Shown: positions 7,861-17,876, counted from the first letter of the stretch. The stretch: 32,474 nt of DNA from an uncultured Clostridium sp. (GCA_900555835.1 USMK01000016.1:1-32474); one strand, 5' to 3'. The notes: a model not told the origin generated them from the letters alone. Program-made: numbers and translations.

Positions 7861-9097
7861 TTACTATTTTTTCTACTGATAATTCTATATTTTTGGTTTC
7901 ACCTAAGTCCATATTTTTTAGTTCTGCTTTCATATCTTTTAGCTCGTTTTCGCCTATTGTAATTATGTATTTTGCCTTAATTTTATTTGCATATTTGAAT
8001 TGTGCATTTAGGCTTTTTTCTGATATATCTTTTATAGCATACACATTAACTTTTCTTAAATCATGTACCAATTTTGTAGCATATATATTTGCTTCTTCTC
8101 CTATTTGTGCAATATATATATCCGGTCTTTGCATTTCTAGATTATTTTGAGTATTATATTTTTCATATATTTCTAATAATCTTTCCATTCCCATTGCAAA
8201 TCCAAGTGCAGGTGTATCTTGCCCTTCTAGTTCTTTTACTAATCCGTCATATCTTCCTCCTGCAAGTACTGTGTAGCCTTCTTTTTTTGATATAAATTCA
8301 AATACTGTTTTTGTATAATAATCTAATCCCCTTACTATTTCTGAATCTATTTTATATTCTATTCCAATTTTGTTTAACATATTTTTTACATTTTCAAAAT
8401 GCTCTTTACATTCTTCACACAAATAATCTAGTATCACTGGTGCACCAATATTTAATTTCTTGCATTTTTCTTCTTTACAGTCTAATATTCTCATTGGATT
8501 TTTTTCAAATCTCGTTTTGCAAGTATCGCAATAATTCTCCAAATTGGGTCTTATAAATTCTTTTAATGCTTTTTGATATTCGACTCTACATTTTGGACAT
8601 CCAATACTGTTTATATTTAGTTCTACATCTGGTATATTTAGCTTTTCTAATATATCATTTGCCATTGTTATTGTTTCTACATCAACTAAATATGAACCAC
8701 TTCCTAGCACTTCTGCACCTATTTGGTGGAATTCTCTTAATCTTCCTTTTTGTACATTTTCATATCTATACATAGCCATATTGTACCATAACTTCACAGG
8801 TGATGGCATTGAGCTCATTCCGTTTTCTATATATGCTCTAACTGCACCTGCTGTTCCTTCTGGTCTTAATGTTATGCTTCTTCCACCTTTGTCTTCAAAT
8901 GTGTACATTTCTTTTTGAACAACATCTGTTGTATCTCCTACACCTCTTTGGAATAGTTCTGTATTTTCAAATACTGGTAGTCTTATTTCTTTATATCCAT
9001 AATTATTTAAAATATCTGTAATTTGTTTTTCAACATATTGCCATTTATATGTATCTGTTTGCAATATATCTCTGGTTCCTTTTGGTCTTTGTATCAT
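7838..9097 (-). CDS. hisS: Histidyl-tRNA synthetase
   Basis: Class II aminoacyl-tRNA synthetase charging tRNA-His in the cytosol. At 419 residues it is of normal length. Visible: the RPKGTRDI start, motif 1 region, motif 2 (TLRPEGTAG), a Cys-rich insertion typical of Firmicute HisRS (CPKC, CDTC, CEEC), the HisRS signature RGLDYYTKTVFEF, motif 3 (LGFAMGMERLL) and a C-terminal anticodon-binding domain. The ATG follows AAGGAG. It starts 3 nt after the MBL hydrolase stop, so the two are translationally close and belong to the recJ-relA-MBL-hisS run. It ends in a terminator hairpin. Confidence 0.97.
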   Translation of the reverse strand: MIQRPKGTRDILQTDTYKWQYVEKQITDILNNYGYKEIRLPVFENTELFQRGVGDTTDVVQKEMYTFEDKGGRSITLRPEGTAGAVRAYIENGMSSMPSPVKLWYNMAMYRYENVQKGRLREFHQIGAEVLGSGSYLVDVETITMANDILEKLNIPDVELNINSIGCPKCRVEYQKALKEFIRPNLENYCDTCKTRFEKNPMRILDCKEEKCKKLNIGAPVILDYLCEECKEHFENVKNMLNKIGIEYKIDSEIVRGLDYYTKTVFEFISKKEGYTVLAGGRYDGLVKELEGQDTPALGFAMGMERLLEIYEKYNTQNNLEMQRPDIYIAQIGEEANIYATKLVHDLRKVNVYAIKDISEKSLNAQFKYANKIKAKYIITIGENELKDMKAELKNMDLGETKNIELSVEKIVKNIEGIL

Positions 9098-9100
9098 TTT

Positions 9101-9751
9101 TTACTCCTTTCTTGGTTGTAAATTAAAATATATTGGTTCTTCGTCTTTTATCATTGAAGATTTACCGTGTCCTGGGTATATTATTGTATCTTCTGGAAGT
9201 ATAAGTAATTTATTCATTATAGAATGCATTATATCTTCTGGGGAGCTTGTAGGAAGGTCTGTTCTGCCCCAAGTGCCTCTAAATAATGTATCTCCTGATA
9301 ATAGTAATTTTTCTTGTTCATTGTATAAGCAAATTCCACCTTTTGTATGACCTGGCGTATGTATTATTCTAAATTCTAATTTTCCTATATGAATTACATC
9401 TCCATCATCTAGCCTAGAATCTGCTTCTACTACTAAATTAGGCTCTTTTCCAATAACATTTGTAAGACTTATTTCTGGATTTTTTATTCCTTCGGCATCA
9501 TCTCTATGTATAAGAATTTTTCCACCTAACTCTTGTTTTATTTCGTTTACTCCTCCTATATGGTCTGCATGGCAATGTGTTAATACTATGTATTTTAACT
9601 TGCCTTCTAATATTTTTACCATTTCTATTACTTTGTAAGCCTCAGCTCCCGGGTCTACTACCATTACTTCTTTGGTTTCTTCATCTTGCACTATATAGCA
9701 ATTTGTTATATGAGAATCTCCTACATTCAATCTCATTCTTTTTAATATCAT
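9101..9751 (-). CDS. MBL-fold metallo-hydrolase (glyoxalase II-like)
   Basis: A 216-residue cytosolic metallo-beta-lactamase-fold protein. The dinuclear metal motif is complete: HCHADH (THxHxDH), the later His in TPGHTKGG, Asp in SGDTLF, and the final His in YPGHG. The short single-domain form, lacking the C-terminal substrate domain of true glyoxalase II, is common between relA and hisS in Firmicutes; the substrate is not known. It lies 3 nt upstream of hisS and 38 nt downstream of relA, so it is probably cotranscribed. Confidence 0.9.
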   Translation of the reverse strand: MILKRMRLNVGDSHITNCYIVQDEETKEVMVVDPGAEAYKVIEMVKILEGKLKYIVLTHCHADHIGGVNEIKQELGGKILIHRDDAEGIKNPEISLTNVIGKEPNLVVEADSRLDDGDVIHIGKLEFRIIHTPGHTKGGICLYNEQEKLLLSGDTLFRGTWGRTDLPTSSPEDIMHSIMNKLLILPEDTIIYPGHGKSSMIKDEEPIYFNLQPRKE

Positions 9752-9789
9752 TTGTTTTACTCCCTTTCTACTTTTTGTGTAACATTTTA

Positions 9790-11994
9790 TTAGTCTTTTT
9801 TATCATTTTTTCTTCTTACATCATATACACTATCTACGGTTCTCAATGCTTTTAGCACTTTGTTTAATTCTTCTAGATCTTTTATTTCTAGTGAAAGATC
9901 CATTATTGCCACTCTTTCTCTTGTGGTTTTTGTGTTTACTCCCATAAGTAATGCTTTTGTATCATCAACTTTTTTGATTACATCTGATAATAAACCTTTT
10001 CTGTCATTTGCAAGTACTTCAACTTCTACATCATATTTTTCTTTTCCTTGATTATACCAAGAAACATCAATCAATCTATTTTCCTCTGATACTAACTGTT
10101 TTGCATTTATACAATCAGCTCTATGTACTGAAACGCCTCTTCCTTTTGTTATATATCCAACAATTGCATCACCTGGTAATGGATTACAGCATTTTGATAG
10201 TTTTACTAAACAATTGTCTATTCCTTTTACCACAATTCCTGCTTTTGATGGTCTTGAATGTGATGTTTTTGTTTGAACTAATTCTTCTATTTTTTCTTCT
10301 ATATCTTCTTCTTTATGCTCTTTTCTGTATTCTTCTAACATTCTTGAAATTATTTTATTTTGAGATATTGCTCCAAAACCAATGCTAGCATATAAATCGT
10401 CCATATTTGTGTATTTATATCTATCTAATGCTGCTTGAACGTATTGTGGTTTAAATAGTTCTGCATGGCTCATTCCTATTCTTTTAATTTCTCTTTCTAC
10501 TGCTTCTTTTCCTTTTGTTATATTTTCTTCTCTTTGAGCTTTTTTAAACCATTGCTGAATTTTATTTTTTGCAGATGAGCTTTTTACAAATTTAAGCCAA
10601 TCTCTACTTGGTCCTTTGGCATTATCTGATGTTAATATTTCTACTATATCCCCATTATTTAATTTTGTAAGTATTGGCATCATTTTGCTATTGATTTTTG
10701 CTCCAATCATTTTGTTTCCAATTTCGGCATGTATTGTGTATGCTAAATCTACTGGGGTACTGCCTTTTGGAAGTGTTTTTATATCTCCCTTTGGAGTAAA
10801 TACATATACTTCATCTTCAAATAATTCTGTTTTTAATGTTTTTAAAAATTCATCTGGATCCAATGTGTCTTTTTGCCATTCCAATGTTTCTCTAAGCCAC
10901 GCTAATTTATCGTCTTTTACAGTTACATTTGATTTTTTTGTTTTATTAGCCTCTTTATATGCCCAATGTGCTGCTATACCAAATTCAGCAATTCTGTGCA
11001 TATCCCAAGTACGAATTTGTACTTCAAATGGTGTTGCATTTGGTCCTATAAGTGTTGTATGTATTGATTGATACATATTTGGCTTTGGAACAGCTATATA
11101 GTCCTTGAATCTACCGGGCATAGGTGTATATAGCTCATGCACAACACCTAATGCAGCATAACAGTCTTTTACTGAATTTACTAAGATTCTTATTGCAAAT
11201 AAGTCATAAATTTCATCTAGTGTTTTATTATCTCTTTGCATTTTTCTGTATATACTGTATAAATGCTTTGCTCTTCCTTCTATTTCAAATTCTATATTTT
11301 CTTCTCTTAATCCGTCTTTTACTTTTTGAACAATTTTATCTAGGAATTTTAGTCTTTCTTCTCTTTTTTTGTCTAATCCCTGTACAATTTCAAAAAATTC
11401 ATCTGGATATAAGTATCTAAATGATAAATCTTCTAATTCCCATTTCAATGTATATATACCAAGTCTGTTTGCAAGTGGAGCATATAAATCCATTGTTTCT
11501 TTGGCATTTGCTATTTGTCTATCTCTTGCTAGATATTTTAAAGTTCTCATATTATGTAATCTATCTGCTAATTTTATTAGTATAACTCTTATATCTTTAC
11601 CCATTGCAAGAAACATTTTTCTGTAATCTTCAACTTGTCTCTCCTGTGCACTTGAATATGATAAACTATTTAATTTTGTTACACCGGCAACCATTTCCGC
11701 TACTGATGTTCCAAACATATCCTCAATATTTTTATTGGTTACTGGGGTATCTTCTACAACATCATGCAATAATGCAGCACATATAGTATCTTCGTCCATT
11801 TCTAGTTCTGCTAATATATATGCAACTTCTAGTGGGTGTATTATGTATGGTTCACCAGACCTTCTACATTGATCTCCGTGCTCTTTTTTTGCAAATTCAT
11901 ATGCTTTTCTTACTTTTTCTTCATTAAAATTAGGTTTTTTTTCTCTTGCTTTTGCTATTATATCTTCAATTGTAGCATTTTTCTTTTTTGACAT
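9790..11994 (-). CDS. relA: Bifunctional (p)ppGpp synthetase/hydrolase
   Basis: Rel-type stringent-response enzyme making and degrading (p)ppGpp. It has 734 residues with all domains in order: HD hydrolase (HPLEVAYIL, LHDVVEDT, DRLHNMRT), synthetase (RFKDYIAVPKPN, YQSIHTT, EVQIRT), TGS (VYVFTPKGDIKTLP), a conserved Cys region (CCNPLPGD) and C-terminal ACT. Both HD histidines and the synthetase motifs are intact, so both activities are expected. The start at MSKKK (11994) is preferred over an upstream TTG because GAAGGGA stands just upstream. The recJ stop is 20 nt before it. Confidence 0.96.
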   Translation of the reverse strand: MSKKKNATIEDIIAKAREKKPNFNEEKVRKAYEFAKKEHGDQCRRSGEPYIIHPLEVAYILAELEMDEDTICAALLHDVVEDTPVTNKNIEDMFGTSVAEMVAGVTKLNSLSYSSAQERQVEDYRKMFLAMGKDIRVILIKLADRLHNMRTLKYLARDRQIANAKETMDLYAPLANRLGIYTLKWELEDLSFRYLYPDEFFEIVQGLDKKREERLKFLDKIVQKVKDGLREENIEFEIEGRAKHLYSIYRKMQRDNKTLDEIYDLFAIRILVNSVKDCYAALGVVHELYTPMPGRFKDYIAVPKPNMYQSIHTTLIGPNATPFEVQIRTWDMHRIAEFGIAAHWAYKEANKTKKSNVTVKDDKLAWLRETLEWQKDTLDPDEFLKTLKTELFEDEVYVFTPKGDIKTLPKGSTPVDLAYTIHAEIGNKMIGAKINSKMMPILTKLNNGDIVEILTSDNAKGPSRDWLKFVKSSSAKNKIQQWFKKAQREENITKGKEAVEREIKRIGMSHAELFKPQYVQAALDRYKYTNMDDLYASIGFGAISQNKIISRMLEEYRKEHKEEDIEEKIEELVQTKTSHSRPSKAGIVVKGIDNCLVKLSKCCNPLPGDAIVGYITKGRGVSVHRADCINAKQLVSEENRLIDVSWYNQGKEKYDVEVEVLANDRKGLLSDVIKKVDDTKALLMGVNTKTTRERVAIMDLSLEIKDLEELNKVLKALRTVDSVYDVRRKNDKKD

Positions 11995-12014
11995 ATCATT
12001 CCCTTCTTTCAAGC

Positions 12015-13703
12015 TTAATATGTTTTCATTATGTCTTTCATATTTATTTGTACATATTCATTATTATTGTATTCATTTATTTCTAATGTTCCTACAACAT
12101 CTATTTTATCTCCTAGCTGATATTCGTCAGATAAGCTTCCTAAATTAAATCCAATAGCATCTATCCATTGATTTTCATTTTTTAATGTTAATTTCAAATG
12201 CTTTCCCTCTGATAAAGCTCTTATAGAATCTATTTTTAAGTTTTTGAACAAAATTAGTGGCATTTTATTTGCTTCACCAAAAGGCTCTAATATAGATATT
12301 TCTTTGGCAATTTCTTTTTTTATATCTTTTGATTGTAATTGTCCATCTATGTTTATAATTGGAACAAATTCGGCTACATTGCTTTCTTCTACTAACTTTT
12401 CAAATTCTTTTTTGAAACTATCGTAATTTGCTTCTTTTAAAGTAAGTCCAACTGCCATTTCGTGTCCACCAAATTTTTCTAAGTATTCACTTGTTTTGCA
12501 TAAAGCTTCGTGTAAGTCAAATCCTGGTATGCTTCTTCCAGAACCTTTTACTTCTCCATCTTCAATAGACAATAATATGCTTGGTTTATAAAATTGTTCT
12601 GTTAATTTTGAGGCAACAATTCCGATTACTCCATGATGCCAATTATGGCTAACAAGCACTATACTATCTTTTTTAGCTTCTTCTTCATCTTTTAATTTTT
12701 CTAATGCCTCTGTATATATTCTTTTTTCTATCGATTGTCTTTCTTGATTATATTCTTCTAATTTTTTAGTTATTTCCTTTGCTTCTGTAATATTTGATGT
12801 CAAAAATAATTTTAAAGCCTCTTCTGCATGTCCCATTCTTCCGCAAGCATTGATTCTTGGAGCAATTCCAAAAGAAACTGTTGAAGAATCTATTTTTTTG
12901 TATCTTGATATATTTATTAGCTCTCTAAGGCCAATGTTTTTAGTTACTTCTACTAATTTTAATCCTAATTTTGTAATAACCCTGTTTTCGTCAACTAATG
13001 GAACTATATCTGATATTGTTCCAACACATACTAAATCCAAATATTTTAAATATTCTCTTTCTTCTAATCCAAGTTTAATTGATATAGCTTGTATCAATTT
13101 AAAAACAACTCCGACTCCTGCAAGACCTCTAAATGGATATACATTATCCCTTCTTTTAGGATTTACAACAGCTATTGCTTTTGGTATTTCGTCTAGTGTT
13201 TCGTGGTGATCTGTTATTATTGTTTTTATTCCTAATTCATTGGCAAAATCCACTTCTTCTATTGCAGAAATACCACAATCTACAGTTATCATTAAATTAT
13301 AATTTTTCTTTGCGATTTCTTCAAGAGTTTCCTTTTTTAGTCCATATCCTTCATTTAATCTATTTGGAATATGATAATCTACATTTAAGCCTCTTTCGTC
13401 CAGAAACTTCTTTAATACAGCAATACTTGTTATTCCATCTACATCATAATCTCCATATATTAAAATTCTGCCTTTGCTTTCTATTATTTCGATTATTTTG
13501 TTTACTGCTATTTCCATATCTTGCAGTAAATATGGATCGTAAAAATCTTTTCTTGTTGGATTTAAAAATATTTTTATTTGTTCTTCTTGGGTTATTCCTC
13601 TATTTACTAAGATTCCAGCAACCAACATTGACAATCCATATTTACTAGCTATCTGCGCAGTTAATTCTTTATTTGGTGCTATATATTCCCATTTTTTCTT
13701 CAT
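12015..13703 (-). CDS. recJ: Single-stranded-DNA exonuclease RecJ
   Basis: DHH-family 5'-3' ssDNA exonuclease for recombination and mismatch repair. At 562 residues it has the core length. Visible: motif I YGDYDVDG, motif II DCGIS, the DHH motif TDHHE, the NACGRMGHA region, the DHHA1 domain (GSGRSIPGFDLH, GGHEMAVGL) and a C-terminal OB-like domain. The ATG follows AGGAG. It lies 14 nt downstream of rseP and 20 nt upstream of relA. Confidence 0.96.
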   Translation of the reverse strand: MKKKWEYIAPNKELTAQIASKYGLSMLVAGILVNRGITQEEQIKIFLNPTRKDFYDPYLLQDMEIAVNKIIEIIESKGRILIYGDYDVDGITSIAVLKKFLDERGLNVDYHIPNRLNEGYGLKKETLEEIAKKNYNLMITVDCGISAIEEVDFANELGIKTIITDHHETLDEIPKAIAVVNPKRRDNVYPFRGLAGVGVVFKLIQAISIKLGLEEREYLKYLDLVCVGTISDIVPLVDENRVITKLGLKLVEVTKNIGLRELINISRYKKIDSSTVSFGIAPRINACGRMGHAEEALKLFLTSNITEAKEITKKLEEYNQERQSIEKRIYTEALEKLKDEEEAKKDSIVLVSHNWHHGVIGIVASKLTEQFYKPSILLSIEDGEVKGSGRSIPGFDLHEALCKTSEYLEKFGGHEMAVGLTLKEANYDSFKKEFEKLVEESNVAEFVPIINIDGQLQSKDIKKEIAKEISILEPFGEANKMPLILFKNLKIDSIRALSEGKHLKLTLKNENQWIDAIGFNLGSLSDEYQLGDKIDVVGTLEINEYNNNEYVQINMKDIMKTY

Positions 13704-13717
13704 TTATATTCTCCTAA

Positions 13718-14729
13718 TTAAAATATTCTTAATAAATCATTATAAGCAACATAAATTGATAATAAAATCATAAGTATAAAACCTGCTGACTGTATATTTA
13801 GTTCTACTTCTGTTGATAATTTTTTTCTCCTTATTGCTTCTATTACAAGTAATATGAATTTTCCTCCATCTAATGGTGGGAATGGCAATAAATTTGTAAC
13901 ACCTAGTGATAATGAAATCAAAGCTAAAATATATACAAAATCTACAAACCCATTTGTTTGTGATACAACTGCTGAAATTCCTATTGGTCCCATCAATTGT
14001 TCTGTTTTAACTCCTCCTGTAAATAGTTCTTTTAAATTATCAATTATTGAACCTGAAAAATATACGGTACTCCAAAAGCCATAATATGTTCTATTTCCAA
14101 AAGTTGTTTCTGCTGGTTTAAGATTTATTCCTATAAGGTAATTTCCATTATCATCTTGTGTAGGTATTGTTGTTATAATCATGTTTTCATTATTTCTTTT
14201 AATTTCTATACTTATTTCATTTCCTTGTGATTTATTTATAGCATTATTTAATTCATTTTTTAAATGCACTCTTTTGCCATTTATACTTAAAATTTCGTCA
14301 CCTGCTTTAATTCCACTTGTTTCTGCGGAATATCCGGCAATAGGCTCAGATACTATCATAGAATAGTAATTTCCGTACAGTCATAGCAATTATAAAATAT
14401 ACCACTATTCCAAATACAATATTAACAACTCCTCCGGCAATAATTATAAGCATTCTTTGCCATATGCTCTTGTTGTTATATGCTCTTGGATCAAGAGATT
14501 CTGTTTCTTCTCCTTCAAGCATAACATATCCTCCAAGAGGAATTGCCCTTAATGCATATAAGGTTTCTCCTTTTCGTTTTCCAAATATTTTTTTACCAAA
14601 TCCTATTGAAAATTCGTTTACTCTAACATTGAAAAACTTTGCTACCATAAAGTGTCCACCTTCATGTATTAGCACTAAGAAACCTAATAAAAATATAAAT
14701 TTAATTGCAGATATACAAAAATCTAGCAA
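13718..14729 (-). CDS. rseP: Site-2 protease RseP, read through one +1 shift at CGG
   Basis: Intramembrane zinc metalloprotease that cleaves anti-sigma factors and leftover signal peptides. The gene is split between two frames: 13718-14359 and 14346-14729. Joining them at the CGG of codon 119 gives 336 residues, the normal length. The first part has the zinc motif HEGGH and two membrane helices; the second has the PDZ domain (GIKAGDEILSINGK), then LLPFPPLDGG and the last helices. The break falls between helix 2 and the PDZ domain. The start is TTG with AAGGAGG 8 nt upstream. It sits between cdsA and recJ in a conserved operon order. Two separate proteins are unlikely because the downstream part has no ribosome site and lacks the active site. 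Confidence 0.9.
14373..14375 (-). other. CGG +1 frameshift site in rseP
   Basis: GTA-CGG-AAA; the upstream frame reaches TGA nine codons later. Skipping C gives GTA-GGA-AAT and continues into NYYSMIVSEPIAG before the PDZ domain. Confidence 0.85.
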
Positions 14730-14750
14730 ACTCTGAACCTCCTTGCTTTT

Positions 14751-15551
14751 CTACATTATTGTTAAGAAAAAGAATGCAAATGGTGCTACAAAAATAACAC
14801 TATCTAATCTATCTAACATTCCTCCATGTCCTGGTATTAAATTACTAAAATCCTTTATTCCAGCATATCTTTTTATTGTAGATGCAGATAAATCTCCAAT
14901 TTGACCAATTATGCTTAGGAAAATTGCAACAACTGTTATATATAAATATGATATATTAAAATTCATATATGTATTTAATACATAAGTGTAAACTAGAACA
15001 AATACTATTGCTCCTATTATCCCAGCTACGCAACCTTCTATACTCTTTTTAGGGCTAACCTCTGTAAATTTGTGTTTTCCAAATGCCTTCCCAATTAAAT
15101 ATGCAAATACATCTGTTCCCCAAGCAGTAAATAACGCATACCAAACTAACAATTTTCCGTCTTGTAAATCAATTATCAATGGTAAGAAAATCATAAATCC
15201 TACTATATATATTATACCCAAAAGTGTAACTGCTGCATCATAAATTGTTATTTTCATATTAGAAACTATAACTCTTAAAAATATCCATACTACTGTAATT
15301 GGAATTATCAAAAGTAAATAAACAAACTGTCTAGGCTCTAAAATATGAATAATAGGAATAATGAATGCTGAAATATATCCTATTTCTTGTATTGGTTTTG
15401 CTTTATCTTTAAAACATGAAAAATATTCATGTAAGCACATTATTGCTACAACTGTAAAAACTATATCTATTACTAATTCGTTTCCAAATATCAAAACTGC
15501 TGCAATCAATGGAAAACCAAGTAATGCTGATGTCCATCTTTGTATATTCAA
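14751..15551 (-). CDS. cdsA: Phosphatidate cytidylyltransferase
   Basis: Integral membrane enzyme making CDP-diacylglycerol from phosphatidate and CTP. It has 266 residues with about eight hydrophobic segments. The family signature is complete near the C-terminus: STIKRYAGIKDFSNLIPGHG followed by GMLDR. The start is TTG with AGGAGG 8 nt upstream. It lies 15 nt after uppS and 21 nt before rseP. The gene dxr, often between cdsA and rseP in Firmicutes, is absent here. Confidence 0.96.
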   Translation of the reverse strand: MNIQRWTSALLGFPLIAAVLIFGNELVIDIVFTVVAIMCLHEYFSCFKDKAKPIQEIGYISAFIIPIIHILEPRQFVYLLLIIPITVVWIFLRVIVSNMKITIYDAAVTLLGIIYIVGFMIFLPLIIDLQDGKLLVWYALFTAWGTDVFAYLIGKAFGKHKFTEVSPKKSIEGCVAGIIGAIVFVLVYTYVLNTYMNFNISYLYITVVAIFLSIIGQIGDLSASTIKRYAGIKDFSNLIPGHGGMLDRLDSVIFVAPFAFFFLTIM

Positions 15552-15566
15552 AATATTCCCCTCCTT

Positions 15567-16286
15567 TTATTTTGATCCAAATCTTCTATTTCTTTTTTGA
15601 AATTCATATATTGATTTTAATAATTCTTCATTGTCAAATTCAGGCCAGAATTTATCTGTAAAATAGAATTCTGAATACACAATTTGCCAAGGCAAATAAT
15701 TGCTTGTTCTTAGTTCCCCACTTGTTCTTATCAATAAGTCTGGATCAGGTTGACCAGCTGTATATAATCCTTTTTCAAATTCGGCATCATTTATGTCTTC
15801 TAAGTTTAGTTCTCCATTTTGTACTCTTTTTACAATTTCCTTTGTAGCCTTAATGATTTCTGCTCTTCCACCATAGTTAAAAGCAACATTTAATACAAGA
15901 CCTGTATTGTTCTTTGTTTTTTCTATTGCTTCTTTTATTTGTTTTTTCAAGCCATCATTTAACACTTCTATGTCACCTAATATATTTATTTTTATATTAT
16001 ATGCATCTGCTTTTTTACTAAAACGCTCTAAATAATTTTGAAGAAGAATCATTAATGTACCTACTTCATCTTCTGCTCTTTTCCAGTTTTCTGTTGAAAA
16101 TGCATATACTGTTAAATATTTTAGTCCAATTTCATTGGCATATAAAGCAATATTTTCTAAGGCTTTTGCTCCTTCTCTATGTCCTAGTTTTGGATCTAAG
16201 CCCTTTTGCTTTGCCCATCTTCTATTTCCATCCATTATAATTGCCACATGCTTTGGTAAATTATTAAAATCTATTTTTTCGTCCAT
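15567..16286 (-). CDS. uppS: Undecaprenyl diphosphate synthase
   Basis: cis-prenyltransferase producing the C55 lipid carrier for peptidoglycan. At 239 residues it is normal. Motifs: HVAIIMDGNRRWAK with the catalytic Asp, GHREGA, the FSTENWKR stretch, and the C-terminal RTSGELRTSNYLPWQ followed by SEFYF. An in-frame CGT (NYLERF) shows that this Arg codon is used. The ATG follows AAGGAG. It belongs to the pyrH-frr-uppS-cdsA run. Confidence 0.97.
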   Translation of the reverse strand: MDEKIDFNNLPKHVAIIMDGNRRWAKQKGLDPKLGHREGAKALENIALYANEIGLKYLTVYAFSTENWKRAEDEVGTLMILLQNYLERFSKKADAYNIKINILGDIEVLNDGLKKQIKEAIEKTKNNTGLVLNVAFNYGGRAEIIKATKEIVKRVQNGELNLEDINDAEFEKGLYTAGQPDPDLLIRTSGELRTSNYLPWQIVYSEFYFTDKFWPEFDNEELLKSIYEFQKRNRRFGSK

Positions 16287-16334
16287 TGGTTCTCCTTTAT
16301 CAGTTATAATTTTTCTTTTACTAATATATTTTTA

Positions 16335-16886
16335 TTAAACCGACATTATTTCTTTTTCTTTAACTTCTAAAATTTTATCAATTTCTTCTATATTAGAATC
16401 TGTTATTTTTTGAATATCAGTTTCAGCTTTCTTTAAATCGTCTTCTGTAATAATGCTTTCTTTTTGCATTGCCTTGTATTCGTCTAATCCTTCTCTTCTT
16501 ATTGCTCTTATAGAAACTTTTGCTTCCTCTGCAATCTTCTTAATTTCTTTTACAATTTCTTTTCTTCTTTCTTCATTTAATTCAGGGAAAGAAAGTCTTA
16601 TTACTTTACCATCATTATTTGGATTTATTCCAATATCTGATTTTAAAATTTCTTTTTCTATTTCTTTTAAAATACTTGCATCCCAAGGTTGAATTACTAT
16701 CAATCTAGCTTCTGGTACAGAAACACCTGCAACTTGTGTAATTGGTGTTGGTACTCCATAATAATCTACCTTAATTTTGTTTAATATTGCAGGATTTGCT
16801 CTTCCTGCTCTAATTTCTGCTAAACTTTCTTTATAAAAGTTTATTGATTTTTCCATTTTTTCTTTAATTTCAACATAATCTGCCAT
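16335..16886 (-). CDS. frr: Ribosome recycling factor
   Basis: Splits post-termination ribosomes with EF-G. At 183 residues it is typical (about 185), with the alpha-helical coiled coil and family blocks RAGRANPAIL, YYGVPTPI, GINPNNDGKVIRLSFP and RRKEIVKEIKK. The ATG follows AGGAGG, 12 nt after the pyrH stop. Confidence 0.97.
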   Translation of the reverse strand: MADYVEIKEKMEKSINFYKESLAEIRAGRANPAILNKIKVDYYGVPTPITQVAGVSVPEARLIVIQPWDASILKEIEKEILKSDIGINPNNDGKVIRLSFPELNEERRKEIVKEIKKIAEEAKVSIRAIRREGLDEYKAMQKESIITEDDLKKAETDIQKITDSNIEEIDKILEVKEKEIMSV

Positions 16887-16898
16887 TTTACATTCCTC

Positions 16899-17612
16899 CT
16901 AATTTTCTATTATAGTTCCTATTTGTTCACCTTTAACAATTCTTACAATATTGTCTGGGTGATCCATTGCAAAAACAACTAATGGTATGTTATTTTCCAT
17001 ACAAAGTGATGTTGCCGTAGAATCTAGCACTTTTAATTGTTTATTTAATACCTCCATATATGTAATTCTATCGTATTTTACTGCATCTGGATTTGTTTTT
17101 GGGTCTGCTGAATATACTCCATCTATTGTTTTAGCAAACAATATTGCATCTGCTTCTATTTCAGCAGCTCTTAGTGCAGCCGTTGTATCTGTTGAGAAAT
17201 ATGGGTTTCCAGTTCCACAGGCAAAAATAACAATTCTGTTTTTAGATAAATGATTCATTGCTTTTCTTCTTATATAAGGCTCTGCAACTTCTCTCATTTC
17301 AATTGCTGTTTGTACTCTTGTTTCCATTCCTCTTGCCTCTAATTCAGATTGTATAGCTAACGCATTTATAGCAGTAGCAAGCATTCCCATATAGTCTGAT
17401 GTTGTTCTTTCTATGGTTTCGCCATAACGACCTCTCCAAAAATTTCCTCCACCAACTACAATTGCCAAATCTACTCCTAATCCTTTTATTACTTTTATTT
17501 GCTCACAAATCTTGCCAATAATTTCTGAGTCAATTCCACTTGATTTATTTCCAGCAAGAGCTTCTCCACTAAGCTTTAAAAGTATCTTTTTATATTTCAA
17601 CTTTTCAGCCAC
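16899..17612 (-). CDS. pyrH: Uridylate kinase
   Basis: Phosphorylates UMP to UDP. The amino acid kinase fold is clear: KKILLKLSGEAL, VVGGGNFWRG, the TDTTAALRA region and DGVYSADPK. I place the start at GTG 17610-17612, giving 237 residues (the usual size), because GAGGAG lies 9 nt upstream; the longer ATG-started form adds an unconserved basic tail of 16 residues and has no ribosome site. It is first in the pyrH-frr-uppS-cdsA-rseP-recJ-relA-MBL-hisS run. Confidence 0.95.
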   Translation of the reverse strand: MAEKLKYKKILLKLSGEALAGNKSSGIDSEIIGKICEQIKVIKGLGVDLAIVVGGGNFWRGRYGETIERTTSDYMGMLATAINALAIQSELEARGMETRVQTAIEMREVAEPYIRRKAMNHLSKNRIVIFACGTGNPYFSTDTTAALRAAEIEADAILFAKTIDGVYSADPKTNPDAVKYDRITYMEVLNKQLKVLDSTATSLCMENNIPLVVFAMDHPDNIVRIVKGEQIGTIIEN

Positions 17613-17840
17613 TCTTACACTCTCCTCTTTCAAATTTTTATACTTTTTATATTCTATCATATATTGCTCTAAATTGGAAACAATTTTTGCAAAATAAATG
17701 AATATTTTCGCAATTTATTGTTATAATTCACATTTTATAGAAATATATATTACCAAATTCATAATGTATTGTTTTAAAATACCGTGTAAGCGACCAAACG
17801 AGCGATTAAGAAAAATTCCCACTTATATAAAGTAAGAGAG

Positions 17841-17868
17841 CATTCATTACGAATACTCTCTTCTGGAT
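17841..17868 (-). terminator. Terminator of the orphan gene at 17877-18338
   Basis: Stem AAGAGAG-T-ATTC against GAAT-G-CTCTCTT on the minus strand, with one T-G pair and a 5-nt loop, then a T-rich stretch. Confidence 0.6.
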
Positions 17869-17876
17869 AGAATTAT

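Noticed and set aside
9577..9855. Many plus-strand leucine-rich frames opposite the minus-strand genes
   Set aside because: They are antisense shadows of A-rich coding sequence, with no ribosome sites and no domain content.
13718..14359. The second half of rseP as a separate PDZ protein starting at its own ATG
   Set aside because: No ribosome site precedes that ATG, it lies inside the other frame, and the conserved linker continues upstream of it.
7106..14375. A prfB-like frameshift with an upstream Shine-Dalgarno stimulator or downstream pseudoknot
   Set aside because: Only spoIIP site A has an AGGGA-like stretch nearby; the other sites share no upstream or downstream motif apart from CGG.
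17661..17840. A gene or promoter in the gap upstream of pyrH
   Set aside because: No open frame with a ribosome site and no convincing -35/-10 pair with proper spacing was found there.
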